From: Cycas panzhihuaensis
Lineage: Eukaryota > Cycadophyta
Length of the DNA stretch: 64,000 nucleotides
Direction of reading: 5' to 3'
Assembly: GCA_023213395.1 (NCBI GenBank)
Contig: CM041465.1
Location: forward strand, 153,023,741-153,087,740
Shown here: piece by piece, positions 59,413 through 64,000 of the stretch
How the letters are laid out: each line of letters opens with the position of its first letter
Position numbering within the stretch: position 1 is the first letter of the stretch
Translations under genes and position numbers: made by a program
The notes under the pieces: model-generated
The model's database searches: none
Told to the model about the DNA's origin: nothing
The model's input: the letters and a program-made list of their open reading frames with translations, nothing else

Positions 59413-59949
59413 GGTCACGCATAAAACTTCTTAAGGAACTTTCCATTAACAGCTTTCTCAAATTCAAGCCCTTCCAGGGTGGCTATCCTGTAGGCACCAT
59501 TATCGAGGGATTTGATAATGACGAAAGGACCAACCCATCGGGGTTTGAACTTGGTCAAACGGTCATGGAGATATTCAAGGTTGAGGACATAGTCCCCAGG
59601 AAACAAAGGGCAAGAATGAAGGTGTTTGTTGTAGGCCCTTTGTGAGCGGGCTTTGGATGCTAGGTTAGCCTGATAAGCAGCTAAGCGTCTCTCATCCAAA
59701 GCTTCGAGGTCTAGCAGGTGAGCCTGACAGATCGACTCTTCGTCTATGAAACCTCAAAGGGAGACTCGCAAGGACAGAATCTCCACCTCCAGCGGGAGCA
59801 CCGCCTCAGTACCGTAGACCAGGGAGAACGGGGTCATTCCCATGGTGGAACGGATAGAGGTGTGGTAAGCCCACAAGGCGAAGGGCAACTGAAGGTGCCA
59901 ATCCTTTTGGGATTGAGCAACGATTTTCTTAAGGATAAGCTGGTGGTGA
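59413..59949 (-). pseudogene. pol: Integrase C-terminal remnant of GyD
   Basis: Begins ILKKIVAQSQKDWHLQLPFALWAYHTS, downstream of the DDE Glu, and continues through the GDYVLNLEYLHDRLTKF and VGPFVIIKSLDNGAYRIATLEG region to KAVNGKFLKKFYA and the stop at 59415. Fused directly to the protease-RT linker by the deletion: the frame stays open across the junction (60248-59754). Confidence 0.85.
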
Positions 59950-61360
59950 CCAGAAGGCAAATTAGGCACAAGGCGCGCCAGATGCTCAAGCAGGGCTTCA
60001 TCGTCCTTGAAATAATCCACCCTATGGATGACCTTACTTCGAGTAGATGAAGCACTGGAGGGAGTAAGAGCAACGGGACCGCGATGGCCGTCGGGTCGCT
60101 CAACTTCCTCATGGGAATTTGGAGAAAAAATAAGAAGAGGCTCCTCGGAAGGAGCGAAAGGCAATTCTTTGAAGCCATTACCTACGGGGGGTAATGAAGA
60201 AGAAGAACTGGTGATAGGCGGGTCAACATGAGCAATGACGTATGACACGCATGAGTGGCTAGTCTCACCAATGAGAGAGGTTCTAAGTGGGGATCTAGAA
60301 CAAGGCGGGTGCGACCTACTGGCGTAGAGGAAAGAGACGGGGTGAAGACAATCCTCATCTTCGTCGAATGACTCATCATCACTAAACGAAGCGAGGTACC
60401 CTTAACTCCCAACGCCAATAGGGGTGAAACGCATGAGACTAGGAGGAGAAGATGTGAGATCTTCTTCGGATGGGTTAGGTATACCAATAGAGCAAGCTGA
60501 GGCATGGGTAGATGAACCTTGGTTTGCCAAATTAGCGGAATGGGTTTATTTGGTGAATGGGTGTTTGCGGGGAACCACTCTCAGTCATCCATCATGGACG
60601 AATTTAAGTTGTCGCCAAAGAGTCGAGCACACGGCTTCCATTTGGTCGAGCCATGGACGACCTAGAAGGAGGTTGTAATCCACGTCAACGTCAAGGACTA
60701 CAACGTCGGCAAGAACGGTCTTGCCCTCAAGGGTGAGCAGAATCACGACAGATCCCAAAGGGGTCTTCTCGCTACCGTCATAACCTTGGCATTGCCAAGG
60801 AACAGGTTCCAAGGCAGAAATACCAAGCTTTTGCATGACATGCAAGGGCATGGCATTAACAGAAGAACCATTGTCGACAACAGTCCTTCAAAGAGTACAA
60901 TCGGGCATATCGATGGTGATGGTGAATGGGAAGTTCCACTGACGTTCCCTTTCACCGGCGGGAGGAAGATCCTTAGGATCAAATGAGATAACAGGTCCAC
61001 TACCTTGGGCGACGCCCAAAGCATGGACAGGCGTGTCACTTGATCCTAAAGCTTCCAAGAGGAGGGCCCGCTGCTCGGGACAACTCCTCAAAACGTCCAT
61101 CAAGGACATTCCTGCAGCGACCGTATGAAGCTCGTCCACGATGGAGAAGGGCTTACCCTTCCCGGTAGGTTGGGTAAGCACCCTTCAGAAATCGTAACAA
61201 CCTGGGCGTATAGGAATAGCCTTGGGAAAGAGAGGGACTTCTGGAGGAAGGTTCTCTGGAAGAGGGTCAGAAGGAGCAGAAGAACAGGCAGCTCCCGTCG
61301 CTTCCTTAGCGGCTTGAGATCGCGTAAGGGCAAAAGTGGGAGTTGCTTCAAGCAACTGGA
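59950..61360 (-). pseudogene. pol: Protease and linker of GyD
   Basis: Open parts 61181-60888 and 60851-60585. Retropepsin DNGSS just upstream of 60851, then MPLHVMQKLGI and DKTVLADVVVLDVDVDYNLLLGRPW-like strand (GKTVLADVVVLDVD). The linker follows with FSDDESFDEDEDCLHP-like acidic sequence and ends VIHRVDYFKDDEALLEHL, GHHQL. A stop between 60888 and 60851 separates the pieces (CGA to TGA type change before TVVDNG). Confidence 0.8.
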
Positions 61361-63600
61361 TCACCTTCTTCCCCCTGTTCCAGGGTCGTGAAGCTGACAG
61401 GGTGCGACGGCTAGGAGAATGAGAGGAAGAGGACGAGTTCCGGACGCCCTTCCCTTTGTCGCAGGAAGGACGGGGATCAGGCGATCTTCCTCAGTTGCGG
61501 TTGTTCTTAGTTTGGGTGTTACGATCGCGTTCCCCGTGTTTAGGGAACGGATCCTTGTGAACCGGTTGATCCAAATTAGGCCTTGAGGCCCGTTTGGGGG
61601 AAGAATCGCGTCGAGGGGCATCCTTAGGATGCTGGGCCTTACAATGCGAATCGTCGTGGAAGCACTCCCCATGAACGGAGCACCACTTCTTCTCAAGCGG
61701 AGGGTCGGGCCTCCTCGCTTGAGAGGACTGGGCGTTTCCATTCCTGGGAAGAGGAGCTTAGGTGGTTTGTTGGACTTGTTTGTTGGATGTAAGGGATGAA
61801 GGAGCTTGAAGCTTGAGTTCCTTCATCGTATGCTCGAACCAGCGTATAACTGATGTGAGAGGGTCTAAAGTCCTCTCGGTAGGATGAGAGGAAGACCGAG
61901 TCGGTTGGGAAGGTTTGGTATCCTTGGTTGGGGGTGGTGCCTCACGGCGTTTTGAGGGCTTAAGAGGTTTCTTGAGACCAGCTTGGATCTCAATAGCCTC
62001 CAATGCCAAACACTTGGCGATCGCGGAGTCACATGTGGTCGTCCCCATCTTGAGGACTTCTACATGGACTTCAGGACGAAGTGCATTGACGAAAAGGTCT
62101 CGCTTCAACTCCTCGGGCAATGTTGCCTTGGTGGAATGAAGCAAGTCATGGAATCGCCGCACAAAGTCACGATTCATCTCATCGTGGCCTTGTTTGAGCG
62201 AAAGAAGCGACTTCATTCCACTCTCGAATGGACGGGCTACATCAAAATAGTTGATGAACTCATCCACCAATTGCTAGAATGAATGGATAGAATGGGCAGG
62301 GAGATGGTAGAACCACTTGAGGGTGTCGCCCTGCAAGGATTGCAGGAATAGTTTCATTAAAATGTGGTCGTAAGCCCAGTATTTGATGCATGCCATAGAA
62401 AAACTACGCACATGTTCCGCCGGGTCTTGCGACGAAGTTCCATCGAATCTAGGAACTTCAGGAGGATGAGGCGACAAGTTGGTTCGTAACGCCTCAACGG
62501 AAAGAGGGGTTGACCTAAAGTCCATGAAGGGACGTGCCCTTACCTGGACCGTAGGATCAACGAACGTCGAAGTAGGTAACGCACAAGGAGCGGATGGAGG
62601 TGGGACACCCATCCCTTCTTGAGGAAACGCCCCTTGCTGAAAAGAGGCATGGGGGTAGGTGCCTTGGAAGGGAGTCAGATTCCCTTGTGAAGGCACAATG
62701 GATGGAATTGCATTGGATGACGGGCAAGAGGGATGTGGAACCGGGTTTTGCCCATATGGGCCACCCGTAGGTGAAGCGATCCCATATGGGTGTAGCGGAT
62801 CCACCCCATAAACCGGAAGACGGCTTCCTCTACCCTACCCCCAAGGTTGAGAAGTATACCCTGGGGGAACGTAGAAGGAAGCACCAACGTGTTGGGTTCG
62901 AGGATGCGCGGGAGCGGATCCCACATGGCTAGTAGTTGGAATGCTAGTAGGACCAGTGGGCCTACTAGGAGCAACACGTGCCACATTAGGGGATGGCACA
63001 TTGGTTTGATTAGGGACGGGTATGCTAACCTTCAATTGAGGGAAAGACACGCCATGGGGAGATCCTGAAACACTAGGACCTCCATGAGGAATGGAAGGCG
63101 CGACACGTGCCCCCACTGCAGGAATAGGAAGTGAGTGGGACACACGTGCAGGCACAAAGGGGTTCGTTGTCAAAGGAATGGTGGATGAGGACGAGGCATG
63201 CGGGGGAGGAGTGGAAGAGGAAGAGGCTCCTCCACGAAGGGCACCCTCAAGCCATCCAGGACACGGCTACAAGCGTGCCGCACGGCGACACTCATTGAGA
63301 GCTTCAACTACGTCAATAGGAGGGGTCCCCACATACTCGTAAGAGGTGATGGGGACCTCGAACAAAGTAGGTTCCTCAGAATACTCCTCATAAGAGTCGC
63401 CAACAGTGTGGTAAGCCTCAAGAGGAACGGATCCTTCTATGGCATAGGTGGAAGGATGGACATAAAGTGAGAGGTGTTGGTCATTTGGGTAATAAAGGGG
63501 TTTGTCACCCTCTTAGGTGGACCCAGGAATAGAAGAAGGAAAAGCATGGGTTTCCAAGGTTGAAGTATGATAGGCCCAATCAGAAGAGTATCCCTCCATA
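61361..63600 (-). pseudogene. gag: gag of GyD
   Basis: Starts at ATG 63600 (MEGYSSDWAYHT), as in GyC. The Pro/Ser-rich N-terminal region includes FYVPPGYTSQPWG; 62804-62274 holds FDGTSSQDPAEHVRSFSMAC and 62270-61758 the capsid-like VDEFINYFDVARPF, LLSLKQGHDEMNRDFVRRFHDLL. The zinc knuckle near 61700 is complete: CSVHGECFHDDSHC, type C-x2-H-x4-H-x4-C, a His in place of the usual second Cys. Few stops. Forms the particle. Confidence 0.85.
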
Positions 63601-63846
63601 GTCAGATCGGAATCTGACAAAGGAAGAGGGTGATACTTAGGGTCTTCTAACGATGGAGATAAACCGCGCAAGCGACGAGAAAAGCGTCACATACTAGATC
63701 GACCAACAATGTTAGGGAAAGAGAGGGAACGACAAAATGCACGTGTTGGGGGCTGCCCAACGTAGAGATCGAAATAGGTGCAAAAGGATCACAAGAAGGT
63801 AGCGAAACCAACGGAAGAGAGCAGAAACTAGCTCCCTTACTGGCAG

Positions 63847-63864
63847 TCCCCAGTATGGTCACCA
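63847..63864 (-). other. Primer-binding site of GyD
   Basis: On minus TGGTGACCATACTGGGGA, one base inside the LTR; identical to GyB. tRNA-Arg-like. Confidence 0.68.
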
Positions 63865-63865
63865 G

Positions 63866-64000
63866 TGGACGCGCGTCTACAGGATGGCTACCCAACTGAT
63901 AGGAATGGTGAGAGTGGGTGGTGATACAACTGAAGGCAAAACCTATAAGTGAGATAACTACCACGCAGAGCGCCCCGTGCACCGGAGCGCGAGTTCGGGA
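63866..64000 (-). repeat. 5' LTR of GyD, partial
   Basis: First 135 bp on plus (3' end of the LTR on minus) match 52212-52346. The rest is beyond the window. Confidence 0.9.

Larger units (their letters stand above)
52212..64000 (-). mobile_element. GyD: deletion derivative of the Tat-type family, with PMD gene
   Basis: On minus: 5' LTR (from 63866 beyond the window), primer site 63864-63847, gag from 63600, protease to 60585, linker, junction near 59946, integrase C-terminus to 59415, spacer, PMD gene on plus (56818-58754), aRNH (55623-55201), spacer, 3' LTR 54797-52212. RT, RNase H and the integrase core are missing by one internal deletion of roughly 2.4 kb relative to GyC. The element could move only with enzymes from a relative. 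Confidence 0.88.

Overview
The window is transposon-dense plant nuclear DNA. The plant assignment rests on content: four Ty3/gypsy elements that carry an archaeal-type RNase H (aRNH, a hallmark of the plant Tat/Ogre lineage), three antisense plant-mobile-domain (PMD) genes, chromodomain-bearing gypsy integrases, and copia elements primed by initiator tRNA-Met. No host gene outside a transposon, no tRNA or rRNA gene and no CRISPR array was recognised. The species cannot be named. Almost every reading frame is broken, mostly by C-to-T / G-to-A type changes at Gln, Trp and Arg codons, as expected of old methylated transposons.

The dominant family, here called GyA to GyD, has one architecture: 5' LTR (2.6-3.1 kb, starting TGTTTCC) - tRNA-Arg-like primer site - one gag-protease-RT-RNase H-integrase frame - spacer - a spliced PMD/coiled-coil gene on the OPPOSITE strand with its own conserved TATATAAGG box - a separate 423-nt aRNH frame back on the sense strand - a TA-rich microsatellite - polypurine tract - 3' LTR.

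Layout. 1-3661: 3' end of GyA (+). 3662-19984 plus 39101-40749: GyB (-), split by insertions. 19985-39100: GyC (+), inserted in the 5' LTR of GyB with an ATTAC target duplication, and itself holding a solo LTR of the same family (-) at 32095-34570. 40750-42038: tail of a chromovirus (integrase, chromodomain, 382-bp LTR) that hosts GyB. 42039-45361: patchwork of a Tat-type RT fragment (-), a copia RT/RNase H fragment (+) and a second chromovirus tail (+). 45362-50721: a near full-length Ty1/copia element (+) with both LTRs. 50722-52211: unassigned AT-rich DNA, then a 344-bp copia LTR with a perfect primer site. 52212-64000: GyD (-), whose RT, RNase H and integrase core are deleted but whose PMD gene is the best preserved; its 5' LTR runs off the window.

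The nesting order reads: chromovirus, then GyB inside it, then GyA and GyC inside the two LTRs of GyB, then a solo LTR inside GyC. The most interesting system is the composite element: a retrotransposon that appears to carry a host-derived PMD gene as an independently transcribed, intron-containing antisense gene, and that has moved RNase H to a stand-alone 3' frame while the ordinary gypsy RNase H has lost a catalytic Asp. Palindromic hairpins whose arms covary between copies lie in the PMD leader, and related palindromes lie in the LTRs.
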